A stretch of 31,504 nucleotides of DNA, taken from the NCBI GenBank assembly GCA_027531445.1, contig JAPZRK010000005.1:1-31504 (forward strand), in the 5' to 3' direction. The translations under genes and the position numbers were made by a program. Under the pieces are notes generated by a model. That model was given only the letters and a program-made list of their open reading frames with translations. It was not told where the DNA came from and made no database searches. This DNA is from Leptospira sp. (GTDB taxonomy: Bacteria > Spirochaetota > Leptospiria > Leptospirales > Leptospiraceae). Numbering within the stretch: position 1 is the first letter of the stretch; each line of letters starts with the position of its first letter. This document shows positions 16,621 through 24,007 of this stretch, one piece after another.

Positions 16621-17609
16621 AAGTTAGATGGTGATTTAAATTCTGGATGTCGTGCAAATTCATTCCGTAGAGACCGAATAAAAATATATAAAGAATCAGA
16701 GAACATTCCGATCTGGATTATTTCTTCCAATTGTTCCAAGCAGGTAATGACAGAAGGTTTAAACTTATCGTTATTTTGATCGACAATCATTCGAAAGTAA
16801 GTTCCAAGGGCTTTAAATGACCGTTGCAAAGCTTGGAGATAAAATGTTTCTTTAAATTTTTTATCTCCGCCAATTGTTTTCTTTTGAAAGAAATCTATCA
16901 TCTCCTTTCTGAAATCCCTAGGCAAAGGATAGTAAGCATCATAGATTATACTTGCTAAATCATATTGAGGTACACCCATTCTTGCATCTTGAAAATCTAT
17001 TAAAGTAAATGTCCCTTCATCGTTAAGTAACAAGTTTCGAGAATGAAAATCACGATGGGTAAAAACATTTACAGGGTGTTGATTTAAATATCTTGCACTC
17101 TCTTCCAAAAAGGAGCTGGCTTCATTACTTAACTGTGTATCTAAATCAAATCGCTTTGCCATCAATAGAAACTTTTCAATTGTTAGATTGATTTCAAACA
17201 TTAGCTTTTCTGTATCAAACTTCCTACTGGCTACAAAAGAAGGCGGTTCTAGAGTTTGCAATTTCAATATTAAATTTAAAACGGTAGGTAAACGACCCTT
17301 ATATTCTTTCAAAGACAAAGAATTAAAGTCTTTCGATCCCTCCCAACTTTGTATCGTTATATTTAATTGTTCATTCTGGTAGATAACTCGTGGAACTCTT
17401 ATTTGATTTTTTATCAAAAATTCCGAAAGTAAAATGAAATCTTGATTGATAGTTTGATCTAAGCAAAGCACATATTTCGAACCATGATCTCCATTCAAGA
17501 TAGAAAAATATCGACGAGTGGATGCTTCTTCTTGTAAAGGTTGAATGGTTGTATTCAATCCATACTTTTCTTCGATTAATGTTCTTATTGGATCCGTTAA
17601 ATGATTCAT
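16617..17609 (-). CDS. amgK: APH-fold sugar kinase, AmgK-like
   Basis: 330 residues with the aminoglycoside-phosphotransferase fold. The early EASTRRYFSI (28-37) matches the S-x-R-R-Y-F region seen in AmgK. The catalytic loop is H185-R-D187-F-H-S-R-N192, and the metal-binding Asp is D205 in LIDFQDARMGVPQYDLASIIYD. AmgK-type kinases phosphorylate N-acetylmuramate and N-acetylglucosamine at the anomeric position during cell-wall recycling. The tight ATGA overlap with the downstream nucleotidyltransferase gene supports this. The gene starts ten bases after the stop of the receiver-kinase gene, so all of these may be in one transcript. Other small-molecule kinases of this fold are possible. Confidence 0.7.
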   Translation of the reverse strand: MNHLTDPIRTLIEEKYGLNTTIQPLQEEASTRRYFSILNGDHGSKYVLCLDQTINQDFILLSEFLIKNQIRVPRVIYQNEQLNITIQSWEGSKDFNSLSLKEYKGRLPTVLNLILKLQTLEPPSFVASRKFDTEKLMFEINLTIEKFLLMAKRFDLDTQLSNEASSFLEESARYLNQHPVNVFTHRDFHSRNLLLNDEGTFTLIDFQDARMGVPQYDLASIIYDAYYPLPRDFRKEMIDFFQKKTIGGDKKFKETFYLQALQRSFKALGTYFRMIVDQNNDKFKPSVITCLEQLEEIIQIGMFSDSLYIFIRSLRNEFARHPEFKSPSNL

Positions 17610-17619
17610 TAGATAAATG

Positions 17620-19128
17620 TCAGACAGGCGCTTCGTTAAATATCAGAGTAAATTTTGTTCCTATATTCGGCTCTGAATGAATTTGAATTTTAATCCCATA
17701 TGAATCTAAAATTTGTTTTACTACGAATAAGCCGAGACCTGTTCCTTTACCTAGTTCTTTTGTTGTAAAATATGGTTCAAATATTTGAGTCAAAACTTCT
17801 GGCGTCATACCTTTTCCATTATCGGAAATGTTCAAAAAAAGTAGATGATCCTTTTCTTCAAGGTTTATTGTAATCGTTCCAGAATTGTTAGTAGCGTCTG
17901 CGGCATTTAGCAATAAATTAGATAGTAAGATGCTGAATTGATCATGACTTACAAAAATCTTTGTTTTGATTTCGCTAGGATTCCAAATGATTTGGCAGTA
18001 CTTTAAACGTGCTGTTTGACGAAAGACATCAATGACTGCGGAAATTGATTCATTCACTTCAATTGATTCATTTATTTCTGCTTTAAGATTTTTTGATTTT
18101 CCTAATAGCAGTAAATTTGTTGTGAGAGCTTGTAGCTTTTGCATTTGATTCATAGTCACCTGCAAAGCTCTATTTTTTAGGTTTATGTCGGCATTTTCAC
18201 GCATTGCCATTTCGGTAAATCCCTGAATCGCTGTGAGTGAATTGTTAATCTCATGACCAATACTAGCGGCAACCGTTGAAAGGAAGGCACGTCTTTCCGA
18301 ATCAATTAATTGTTCAACCATTGCTTTTTTTTGAGTCACATCTCGAACTACACCTGTAAAGTACGTGTCGCCATCTAAGATGTAAGAACAAATTGCGATA
18401 TCTGCAAGGAATGTTGAACCATCACATTTTTGTAGGGTGACGTCAGTTAGTTGTATGGTGCCTCTATCGTTTTTTGTTGAAATCACCAATTTAACTTGAT
18501 TCATGTACTTTTCATATTTAAACTCATGAAAAAGAATGTCTAGTTTCTGACCAATTAAATCAGAATAAACAGGATATCTAAACATTTCTAATGTTGCTTT
18601 ATTTGCAGAAACTATAATTTCATTCGAATCGATTGTAATTACGGCATCGCTCGTAGCATTTAGTATGGCCGCATTTTGTCGATTCAGATCAAGGTATTGT
18701 GATCGAAGAACCTTTTCCATTTTTTCAGATTGGTTCAATTTTTCTTGTTCTATATCTTTATTTGATTTTGATTCGATTGCTTTTTTGACTACCGATAGTA
18801 GTTGGTTTCGATCTACCGGTTTTGATAAATAGTCAAAGGCTTTATATCTTACCGCTGATTCCGCAGAGCTCAAATTAGGATTACCAGTGATGAGAATAAC
18901 AGGTAGATTTTTATGGGAATCAGAAACAAACTTAACTAGATCGATACCACTTAATCCCTTCATTAAAATATCTGAGATGATTAGGCTTAGTGATGGGTCG
19001 GTTTTGATGAAGTTTATCGCAGATTCAACAGAATCCGTTATTGCGATATCATATCCTTCACGACTCAAAACTCTTCGCAAGGCTATACGAATATCTTCTT
19101 CGTCATCGATGATTAAAATTTTATCCAT
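17620..19128 (-). CDS. Histidine kinase with N-terminal receiver (receiver-PAS-kinase)
   Basis: 502 residues from the ATG at 19128; ATG 19134 and TTG 19137 are also in frame. The receiver (2-120) has the DDEED pocket, phosphoacceptor D53 (IISDILMKG) and conserved K103 (YLSKPVD). A coiled linker leads to a PAS domain (about 150-270, ending in GVVRDVTQKKA). The dimerisation domain carries the H-box SIGHEINNSLTAIQGF with H292. The ATPase domain has the N-box NLLLNAADATN, DNGKGM and GKGTGLGLFVVKQIL. A receiver placed before the kinase suggests that phosphate or a signal from another kinase tunes it. The gene overlaps the end of the upstream kinase by eight bases (ATGGATAA), so they are probably co-translated and may work in series. 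Confidence 0.9.
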   Translation of the reverse strand: MDKILIIDDEEDIRIALRRVLSREGYDIAITDSVESAINFIKTDPSLSLIISDILMKGLSGIDLVKFVSDSHKNLPVILITGNPNLSSAESAVRYKAFDYLSKPVDRNQLLSVVKKAIESKSNKDIEQEKLNQSEKMEKVLRSQYLDLNRQNAAILNATSDAVITIDSNEIIVSANKATLEMFRYPVYSDLIGQKLDILFHEFKYEKYMNQVKLVISTKNDRGTIQLTDVTLQKCDGSTFLADIAICSYILDGDTYFTGVVRDVTQKKAMVEQLIDSERRAFLSTVAASIGHEINNSLTAIQGFTEMAMRENADINLKNRALQVTMNQMQKLQALTTNLLLLGKSKNLKAEINESIEVNESISAVIDVFRQTARLKYCQIIWNPSEIKTKIFVSHDQFSILLSNLLLNAADATNNSGTITINLEEKDHLLFLNISDNGKGMTPEVLTQIFEPYFTTKELGKGTGLGLFVVKQILDSYGIKIQIHSEPNIGTKFTLIFNEAPV

Positions 19129-20569
19129 TTGCATCAACTTGTGCTGGTAAGAATATATCTATTTTCGTACCAACGCCTAATTTTGATTTAATGATTATAT
19201 CTCCATCATGATCGTTGATGATTTTTTTAGAAATGGAAAGACCTAAGCCAGTCCCTTGGCGATCCCGCCTGGTCGTATATAGAGGCAAAAATGCCTTTTC
19301 TAACACTTCTTCACTCATGCCTGGTCCGTTATCTTCAATTGAAAACACTACCCAATCTTTTTTGTTTAGTGTTACCAGATCAATTCCGATTTCTATTTTC
19401 GGATTTTCGATTTGCGGGTCCATTTCTGAGATAGCATTGATTGAATTGACGACACAATTAATTAGAACTTGTTCAATTTCCTGCCAACGTACGACGATAC
19501 CTGGCAAATTTGGGCCTGCATGCCTTCTAAATAGAATCCCTTTCTTTTTACAACTAACTTCCACGAGTTCACTTGACCTCACCAAAATGTAATATGGTGA
19601 GACCAAATCACGTATTGGACTTTCGACTCTTCCCAAATCAAGGAGCGCTCGAACCAGATCTCGAATTCGCATATTAGCAGATTCTATTTTTTTTAGAATC
19701 ATTTTTCGTTCATTTGGATCTTCCTCTCCAATAACGATTAGGTCATCAAGATATAGTAATGCACTTTGAAGCGGATTGTTAATTTCATGTGCAAGACCAG
19801 CCGCTATTTCCCCAATGCTTGCAAATTTCATGGATTCAATAAGTTGATGATCTAGTCTTTTTGCTTCAGATCGATCCGAAAAAACGAGCATTGCAACTTT
19901 TTCAAAATGATTGTGTCTTCTGATCGGGATAAAGCGAATTTCAAATGTATAAAGCACATTTAGAATTTCAAATTCAAATTCTTTTGTTTTTGTTTCGTGA
20001 TTTTTAATGGCATCCCGAAGCACATCTAAGAACAGTTCTTGGTGCCGACTATCTAGAAAGGAGAAAATAAAATCGTTCTTTTCGAGTGGAATGTATTGGA
20101 ACAAAAGAAATTTAAAGATAGGAGCAATGTCCTGAATAACTCCATCTTCATTTACCATAACTATGCCGTTGTTAATTGTTGCGAAAATAGTTCTAAGTCT
20201 CTCTTCTGATTGCCTAAGATTTTCTTCGGCTTCCTTTAGGTCAGATTTGTCATTTAAAGTGATTACCGAAACTTTCTCATTTTCTGATTCCGGATGGGAA
20301 ATCGATTTGAATGTTAGGTTATATTTTTTTTTGGTGCCGTTTTTACTCAAGAGGATACAATCTTTTTGGCCAATGAAGTTATAGGGTAAATCAAGCCCTA
20401 AATCGACGGCAGTTTTTTGGTATAATTCTTCGAAATCATAACCAAGCAAGGCATCAAACTTTTCATTTGAGAATAAGATCTGCAGACTTTTGGAATCGAC
20501 GATTAGCAACTCATTCGGAGAAGATGAGAATATCTCGCTTAGAAAATATCGCAATGTCTGTTTCATCAT
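19121..20569 (-). CDS. PAS-PAS histidine kinase, soluble
   Basis: 482 residues with no membrane segment. PAS 1 spans about 15-112 (ELLIVDSKSLQILFSNEKFDALLGY, ending in LNDKSDLKEAEENLRQ), PAS 2 about 123-237 (INNGIVMVNEDGVIQDIAP, ending in VFSDRSEAKRLD). The H-box IGEIAAGLAHEINNPLQSA has H261; the N-box is CVVNSINAIS, with DNGPGMSEEV and RQGTGLGLSISKKII in the ATPase domain. HEINNPL is typical of NtrB-like (HPK4) kinases. It is a cytosolic sensor; the PAS ligand is unknown. It overlaps the receiver-kinase gene downstream. Its start (ATG ATG AAA) has no ribosome site and overlaps the predicted start of the divergent hydrolase by 16 bases. Confidence 0.9.
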   Translation of the reverse strand: MMKQTLRYFLSEIFSSSPNELLIVDSKSLQILFSNEKFDALLGYDFEELYQKTAVDLGLDLPYNFIGQKDCILLSKNGTKKKYNLTFKSISHPESENEKVSVITLNDKSDLKEAEENLRQSEERLRTIFATINNGIVMVNEDGVIQDIAPIFKFLLFQYIPLEKNDFIFSFLDSRHQELFLDVLRDAIKNHETKTKEFEFEILNVLYTFEIRFIPIRRHNHFEKVAMLVFSDRSEAKRLDHQLIESMKFASIGEIAAGLAHEINNPLQSALLYLDDLIVIGEEDPNERKMILKKIESANMRIRDLVRALLDLGRVESPIRDLVSPYYILVRSSELVEVSCKKKGILFRRHAGPNLPGIVVRWQEIEQVLINCVVNSINAISEMDPQIENPKIEIGIDLVTLNKKDWVVFSIEDNGPGMSEEVLEKAFLPLYTTRRDRQGTGLGLSISKKIINDHDGDIIIKSKLGVGTKIDIFLPAQVDANG

Positions 20570-21435
20570 TAATCTTTAAATCTATCTACCGAATTTATCA
20601 GTACCAAAGACGCAAATCAATGAAAAATATGGGGGGAAAGCCAAGATATGTAAATCTTGGTGGAATCTCACTTTTTTATTGGGAATTTGAAGGGAATTCT
20701 TCTCAAACGATTATTTTTCTGCACGGATTATTGGATGAAGGTTTTAGCAATCGAAGAATTATTAAAGAATTGTTAGGTGAAAACTATCGCATTTTGGTTT
20801 TTGATTTGCCAGGTTATGGAAAGAGTAAACTTCCAATGGTCAAATTTTTATACCAAATAGATGTTTGGGCGTCCTTATTGAGGGAGGCCTTCGATATTCT
20901 TCTTTTGAAAAGCATAATTCTCGTTGGTCATTCTATGGGTGGTCTCTTAGCACAACATATTGTCCTGAGGGATAAAGAATCTGTCGTGTCCAAATTGATT
21001 CTACTCGCTCCTGGTGGAATGCCTCATCCAAAGAGGCAAGAGATGCAAGAACTTCTATTCCCAAAATCTGAAAATGACGTAACTACATTGCTTCATCACC
21101 TATATGGCGTCGATGTGCCTGACCCAAACTTTTTAATGCGCAAGACTCTCGTTTCAGTTTGGAACGGAATTGAAAACACCTATCTTCAAGAAAATACAAT
21201 CAAACGGGAGGATGAGATTTTTCACGGAAAAAAAGTGAAACTAATTAAAATCCCAACTCTGATCCTTGCGGGAACGAGAGATGAAATCACTCCCCCTGCG
21301 ATGATGAAAGAAATGAAAACGTATATCAAAGGAAGCCGTTTGGTTTGGATCAACGACGCCAAACATGCCATTCATTTAGAACGTGCGAAAGAAATTGCGA
21401 AAGAAATAATACTATTTTGCAAAAACAAAAGATAA
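20554..21435 (+). CDS. Alpha/beta-hydrolase
   Basis: I chose the ATG at 20554 (293 residues). The frame is open to 20467, but that part is antisense to the kinase start and does not look coding; a later ATG at 20620 is the conservative alternative. The fold is clear: oxyanion strand IIFLHGLLDEGF, then VFDLPGYGKSKL, the nucleophile elbow GHSMGG, the acid in LAGTRDEITPP and the His in DAKHAIHLE, giving a complete Ser-Asp-His triad. A basic, Tyr-rich N-terminus (FKSIYRIYQYQRRKS) could be membrane-peripheral. Substrate unknown: an esterase, lipase or other C-C or ester hydrolase is possible. The response regulator gene follows 12 bases downstream. Confidence 0.82.
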   Translation: MSVSSLIFKSIYRIYQYQRRKSMKNMGGKPRYVNLGGISLFYWEFEGNSSQTIIFLHGLLDEGFSNRRIIKELLGENYRILVFDLPGYGKSKLPMVKFLYQIDVWASLLREAFDILLLKSIILVGHSMGGLLAQHIVLRDKESVVSKLILLAPGGMPHPKRQEMQELLFPKSENDVTTLLHHLYGVDVPDPNFLMRKTLVSVWNGIENTYLQENTIKREDEIFHGKKVKLIKIPTLILAGTRDEITPPAMMKEMKTYIKGSRLVWINDAKHAIHLERAKEIAKEIILFCKNKR

Positions 21436-21447
21436 ATATTGGCAATA

Positions 21448-21813
21448 ATGACGAAAATTAACATCCTTGTGGTCGAGGATGAACCCTTTCTAGGACTCAA
21501 TATAAAACAGAAAATTGAGTCTTTTGGACACCACGTGATCGCTGTAGTTCCTTCTGGGGATGAAGCATTTCAAGTTGTGTCAGAAAAGGTACCAGACCTG
21601 ATTCTTATGGATATTAAGTTGGAAGGGAGTTTAAGTGGCATTGAAACTGCTGATTCCTTGAAAAATCAGTTTTCTGTACCGATACTTTTTTTGACCGGAT
21701 TTCTGGACGAGGATCATAAGCTTAAGATTGAACAGATAGCTAGCTATAACTATCTTTTGAAACCGTTCACAACGGACCAATTGCGAGATTCAATCACCTC
21801 ATTTTTTAATTAA
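21448..21813 (+). CDS. Single-domain response regulator
   Basis: 121 residues from the ATG at 21448; a TTG at 21439 is also in frame but less likely. It is a lone receiver: the acidic pair is in VVEDEP, the phosphoacceptor Asp in LILMDIKLEGSLSGIE, the switch Thr in LFLTGFLDED and the conserved Lys in YLLKPF. The D-I-K-L-E-G-x-x-x-G-I-E pattern is common in receivers partnered with PAS-type kinases. No output domain is attached. It follows the hydrolase on the same strand and lies near two soluble PAS kinases encoded on the other strand, so these are plausible phosphodonors; this is inference from proximity only. It converges with tlyA, with no bases between the stops. Confidence 0.9.
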   Translation: MTKINILVVEDEPFLGLNIKQKIESFGHHVIAVVPSGDEAFQVVSEKVPDLILMDIKLEGSLSGIETADSLKNQFSVPILFLTGFLDEDHKLKIEQIASYNYLLKPFTTDQLRDSITSFFN

Positions 21814-22599
21814 CTAATTCTCATATTTCCAATATAATAAAAACTCAAAGTTCCCATCGGCGCCTTGAATTGGTGACTCAACTAAACCCTTGAACTTAAA
21901 TTTTGGGTCTTGTCTTTTTATATTCCTCCAAACATTGCGAATCGATTCTAGCTGTTTTTTCCGATCTTTGACTATACCTCTATCCAAAAAGGAAGCATCT
22001 AATTCAAATTGAGGTTTGATAAGTGAAATACCTTGCCATTCAATAGAGCTGTCTAGAGCAAATAAACGCGTTATACTGGGAAAAATTTTTATCAAGGAGA
22101 TAAAGCTCAAATCCATACAAACAAACATTTGCGACGATCTAAATTTGATTTGATTCCAATCAATTTCGTTGACATGTGTTCGGTCTAATACAGTCACTCG
22201 AGGATCATTTGCAATTCTTTGAGCCAATTGGCCGTATCCAACATCTACAGCATAAACATGTCTCGCATTTCTCTCAAGCAACACCTGTGTAAAGCCTCCA
22301 GTGGATGCACCTAAGTCAATACAGACACAATTATCTACATTCAAGTCGGGGAAGGAAAGAAACGCACCTTCAAGTTTGAATGCACCTCTGGAAACATATG
22401 TTTTAATTTTCTCTCGAATTCGCACAATGTCAGTTAATCGAATAGTTGTCCCAACTTTAGTGATAGGGATATCGTTAACCAAAACCGAACCAGATAGGAT
22501 TAACGACTGTATGTGTGATTTATTTTGAACGAGATCTGAGTTTTTCAGATACTCATCTAGTCTAATTTTGTCTTTCGGCAAGGTAATTCGGAAAGCCAA
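21814..22599 (-). CDS. tlyA: TlyA-type rRNA 2'-O-methyltransferase
   Basis: 261 residues. An N-terminal S4 RNA-binding domain (about 10-65, IRLDEYLKNSDLVQNKSHIQSLILSGSVLVND) precedes an FtsJ-type Rossmann methyltransferase. The SAM loop is CIDLGASTGGFTQVLLE. The K-D-K-E tetrad can be seen: Lys in SRGAFKLEG, Asp in VCMDLSFISL, Lys in LIKPQFEL, Glu in GNFEFLLYWK. TlyA methylates cytidines in 16S and 23S rRNA, which affects capreomycin sensitivity. The 'haemolysin' label often given to it is historical. The start is uncertain: TTG 22599 overlaps the prenyl synthase by 38 bases; TTG 22581 is an alternative. Neither has a clear ribosome site, which suggests translational coupling. Confidence 0.9.
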   Translation of the reverse strand: MAFRITLPKDKIRLDEYLKNSDLVQNKSHIQSLILSGSVLVNDIPITKVGTTIRLTDIVRIREKIKTYVSRGAFKLEGAFLSFPDLNVDNCVCIDLGASTGGFTQVLLERNARHVYAVDVGYGQLAQRIANDPRVTVLDRTHVNEIDWNQIKFRSSQMFVCMDLSFISLIKIFPSITRLFALDSSIEWQGISLIKPQFELDASFLDRGIVKDRKKQLESIRNVWRNIKRQDPKFKFKGLVESPIQGADGNFEFLLYWKYEN

Positions 22600-23506
22600 C
22601 GAAAAATGAATCGGGGCGATCGTTTAAAACATGCGCAATGGAGATTGCATGCTCTTTCGTTTTGTCTCGCATGATCTTTGATTGATCCAGTCCGTATAAG
22701 GAAGGAAATGTTAGTTTTCCCGCGAATTCATCTTTTCCAGGTGTTTTTCCAATCGTCTCTTTTTTTCCTTCAATATCAAGGATATCATCTGTGATCTGAA
22801 ACAATAATCCTATCGCATTCGCATATTCTTTTATCTGCGACTCTCTTGCTAAATAGTCTTCTCTAAGCCTGTTTCCTAATAAAAAACTAGCAACAATTAG
22901 TGCACCTGTCTTTTTTCGATGAATTGAATGTAGACGATCTTCCGGTGATATTTGTAATCTTTCTTCGGTCAGCCTTGATTTACCTTCTTCTTGTAAATCT
23001 TCCATCTGCCCAGTAATCATTCCTGAAAAACCAGCACCTTCATGGAGATATGTAAGGCAATCTCGCATAACATTTACATCATTTTTGATCTGACTTACTA
23101 GAAAAAAGCCTAAAGAATTCAATGCATCTCCAGCTAAAATAGCTGTCGGTACATCAAATTGTTTGTGGCAAGTCGGGAAACCTCGCCTTAGGTCATCATC
23201 ATCCATGGATGGCAGATCATCATGAATTAGTGAATAAGTATGTATACATTCGAGCGCTGTTGCAAGAATCAAAAGATTTGTTTGGTTTTGATCGGCCACG
23301 TTGCGTGTTGAAATCAAATCATTCGAATAGTACGTTGCGATCGATATGATCGGGCGAATTCTTTTGCCACCAGCGCCCAAACTATATAAGGCCGCCTCGC
23401 TGACTCTTGATTTTGGGTAGGTTTGAAATGTAGAGTTTATATAAGGAAGGAAAAACTCATCAAACAGGGATCGCGCTTTTTGAATGGAAGTTAAAAATGC
23501 GTCCAT
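22562..23506 (-). CDS. ispA: Short-chain polyprenyl diphosphate synthase (FPP/GGPP type)
   Basis: 314 residues. The first Asp-rich motif is DDLPSMDDDDLRRG (D96 onward), in the form with two extra residues typical of bacterial farnesyl diphosphate synthases. Tyr lies five residues before it (YSLIHDD), which fits C15 chain length. The second motif is DDILDIEGKKETIGKTPGKDE. GGKRIRP near the N-terminus binds the pyrophosphate of IPP. The enzyme condenses DMAPP/GPP with IPP, supplying undecaprenyl phosphate and quinone synthesis. It follows ndk on the same strand after a strong hairpin. tlyA overlaps its 3' end; in many bacteria dxs lies between ispA and tlyA, but it is absent here. Confidence 0.88.
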   Translation of the reverse strand: MDAFLTSIQKARSLFDEFFLPYINSTFQTYPKSRVSEAALYSLGAGGKRIRPIISIATYYSNDLISTRNVADQNQTNLLILATALECIHTYSLIHDDLPSMDDDDLRRGFPTCHKQFDVPTAILAGDALNSLGFFLVSQIKNDVNVMRDCLTYLHEGAGFSGMITGQMEDLQEEGKSRLTEERLQISPEDRLHSIHRKKTGALIVASFLLGNRLREDYLARESQIKEYANAIGLLFQITDDILDIEGKKETIGKTPGKDEFAGKLTFPSLYGLDQSKIMRDKTKEHAISIAHVLNDRPDSFFVGFPNYLAERQN

Positions 23507-23518
23507 TGGATTTTGGCG

Positions 23519-23543
23519 TACCGACCTGAAGTACAGGTCGGTA
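23519..23543. other. Strong GC-rich hairpin between ndk and the prenyl synthase gene
   Basis: TACCGACCTG and CAGGTCGGTA form a perfect ten-base stem around a five-base loop, in an otherwise AT-rich region. It lies nine bases after the ndk stop and 13 bases before the downstream ATG. No U-run follows on the reverse strand, so it is not a standard terminator. It could stabilise the ndk mRNA 3' end or restrain translation of the next gene. Confidence 0.6.
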
Positions 23544-23551
23544 TAATTTAA

Positions 23552-23965
23552 TTAGTTGAGTTCGTAACCTTTGAAGAAAAAAGCAATTTCTTGCAGTGCA
23601 TTTTCTACAGAGTCAGACCCGTGTACGGCATTGGCTTCTTTGCTCTCAGCAAATAGCGCGCGAATGGTCCCAGCCTTCGCTTCTTTTGGATCCGTTGCAC
23701 CAATGACATCTCTCCAATGTAAGACTGCGTTGTCTCTTTCAAGTGCAGCAGCTACGATCGGACCTGATGCCATGTAATTGCAAAGGTCATTATAGAATGG
23801 GCGAGCAGCATGTACTTTATAAAACTGCTTTGCGTCTTCTAGACTGAGTTTAAGGAACTTAAGTCCTAATATTTTGAATCCTTCTTTTTCGATTCTTTGA
23901 AGTATATCACCTATATGCTTGTTTTTAACAGCATCAGGTTTTAGCATAATGAAAGTTCTTTCCAT
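23552..23965 (-). CDS. ndk: Nucleoside diphosphate kinase
   Basis: 137 residues from the ATG at 23965 (MERTFIMLKPDAV), matching the usual family length; the frame continues to a TTG at 23986, but those seven residues do not fit the family. The active-site His is H115 in AVHGSDS. The phosphate and base site residues are in FIMLKPDAV, YKVHAARPFYNDL and GATDPKEAKAGTIRA. The enzyme moves the gamma phosphate of ATP to other nucleoside diphosphates via the phospho-His. It lies between the antiporter and prenyl synthase genes on the same strand. Confidence 0.97.
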   Translation of the reverse strand: MERTFIMLKPDAVKNKHIGDILQRIEKEGFKILGLKFLKLSLEDAKQFYKVHAARPFYNDLCNYMASGPIVAAALERDNAVLHWRDVIGATDPKEAKAGTIRALFAESKEANAVHGSDSVENALQEIAFFFKGYELN

Positions 23966-24007
23966 ATGTCCAGAAGAGCCTATCAACGCAAAAAAGCAAT
24001 AGAATCT

